From Heligmosomoides polygyrus polygyrus (taxonomy: Eukaryota; Nematoda; Chromadorea; Rhabditida; Heligmosomidae): DNA of 64,000 nt. The DNA is taken from the NCBI GenBank assembly GCA_947396885.1, contig OX377206.1, positions 14,383,466 through 14,447,465 of the forward strand, given 5' to 3'. A program made the translations under genes and the position numbers. Below the pieces are notes generated by a model. It was not told the origin of the DNA and did no database searches. It saw nothing but the letters and a program-made list of their open reading frames with translations. Shown here piece by piece: positions 62,921-64,000 of this stretch. The number at the start of each line of letters is the position of its first letter. Position 1 is the first letter of the stretch.

Positions 62921-63125
62921 ATATATGGAATAGACGTCAGGACCCATCAAAGCTCAATAGGTCAGCTGAAGTGCAGAAATACCACAACGCACGGGAACCG
63001 AGCCTCCCACCTCCCTAGCATGGAGCAACGCCACTATACACTGCGCTCCGAGCCGCGTGCCGGGATCGGCACTTGGCGCGCACAAGGAATCCACAGCGTT
63101 GAGGCGCTGATTCCACAGTAACTCC
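62921..63125 (-). mobile_element. tRNA-derived SINE, second copy
   Basis: Duplicate of 7486-7690. The A- and B-box-like segments are unchanged. Confidence 0.5.
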
Positions 63126-64000
63126 AAGGACCCCTACTTCTTGGTTTTAACGGCTTGTTAAAAAAGAAACACATTTTTGTACGATTTGAGGAGTGAGGAA
63201 TCCTCCTATATTACTGGCTCCCCCTATCTAGACATACGCTTGAAACCCTTCCCTAGTTAGAAGATGTTTAGAGCTCCATCGCGATGGGACCAATGAAATG
63301 ATAAGCTCCCATATTGATTGGGCGCTCGATGGATCGATATGCGAACGACTAATTGGTACATAACCGTTTGTCTGAGCAGTTTCGAGAAAAGTCATAGAAT
63401 TCATGGCAAAACCTTCCACTTCCACCGCATTTATTATCGGAATCTACATTCTACTCTCCTGCAACTCATATTGAATATAAGGAAAAGTCTACTGAATAAA
63501 GCGCCCCGATAGCGTTTGCTGTCGTGCTTCCGAAGCCAAAAAGACAACGACAAAGTCTCATTCGATCCGCAAACGTCTTCATATAAAGTGCTGGCGCACG
63601 CATTCATATCCTTCACATCAACAGAGTATGCTACTCACCAGTAGACCCTAAAGACATCCCCACAGCGCTCGACGATTAAACCCGTTAGCATAGGCGGACG
63701 GAGGACGACGGAGAAGTTATATCTGAATGAATTTGGATATACGGTAACGTGGCGCAGACCGCCATCACAGACAAAGTACTTTATTACTCAATTTGTGATA
63801 TATCAGATTTGCTGGGCCGACACTGCCAGAGAAGAGCAGTTATGTTAAAATTGTGACAACAGCATAAACAAACCAAAACAAATGTAATAACAACCTTGGC
63901 CACCATCTCAAACAAGACAAGATCGGTCTGGAGTTCTGTTAAAATTAAAAATGTCCTACTGGCATTTCGCAGCCCATTAAGCCTCATCAGGATATGTTCC

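Larger units (their letters stand above)
55436..64000 (+). repeat. Second copy of the terminal 8.56-kb repeat (partner 1-8565)
   Basis: Aligns base for base with 1-8565 at an offset of 55,435 (55,436 across 2.85-3.93 kb because of homopolymer length changes). By eye I noted about 15-20 substitutions (for example near 945, 1174, 1284, 3424, 6446, 7410 and 8328) plus length changes in G and C runs, well above 99% identity. The repeat continues beyond both window edges, so its true length is unknown. Confidence 0.95.

Noticed and set aside
1..64000. Circular molecule (the same sequence at both ends)
   Set aside because: The two end copies differ at multiple positions and the window cuts through the repeat at both ends. 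A direct duplication or assembly overlap explains it without circularity.

Overview
The window looks like nuclear DNA of a nematode, most plausibly a clade V strongylid (hookworm or relative). This rests on sequence style: single-exon protein genes are essentially absent, exon-sized open stretches are flanked by GT/AG signals, and decayed RTE-type LINEs, mariner, Helitron, Harbinger-like, piggyBac-like and hAT-like elements and tRNA-derived SINEs are dense. No ribosomal RNA, CRISPR array, operon or bacterial-style gene is visible. The species assignment is inference.

Layout. (1) 1-8,565 is repeated almost base for base at 55,436-64,000 (spacing 55,435 bp); the window begins and ends inside this repeat. 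Each copy holds a 1.5-kb inverted repeat with Gly/Phe-rich exon-like arms, a 2.1-kb Helitron-like element carrying a 147-codon ORF, a back-to-back double mariner remnant and a tRNA-like SINE. (2) 9.5-17.2 kb holds two RTE-type LINE pseudogenes, a 5'-truncated one on the minus strand and a nearly full-length one on the plus strand. (3) 18-24 kb holds short foldback and MITE elements, a full-length but frame-broken mariner, and an inverted duplication around it. (4) 24.1-28.1 kb is a nested Helitron complex on the minus strand. The C-terminal helicase region is split by a 1.4-kb insertion and flanked by 178-bp and 52-bp tandem repeats. (5) 28.4-29.8 kb is a long terminal-inverted-repeat element with a Harbinger-like element nested inside. 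(6) 30-53 kb is an old, repeatedly duplicated, mostly minus-strand exon landscape with EGF-like exons, four decayed copies of one exon in the same orientation, and several unrecognised exons. It also holds the best candidate host gene, a two-exon gene at 46.8-46.0 kb for a Cys-rich protein with a signal peptide. (7) 54.5-55.6 kb is a hAT-like non-autonomous element at the entrance of the second copy of the terminal repeat.

Working relationships. No multi-gene pathway can be supported. What the sequence shows is mainly layered mobile-element history. Paralogous empty sites and frame continuity across insertions reveal the order of events. The host-gene component is old tandem duplication and decay of an EGF-type gene family plus a few isolated exons. 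All gene-structure calls are by eye and need transcript evidence.
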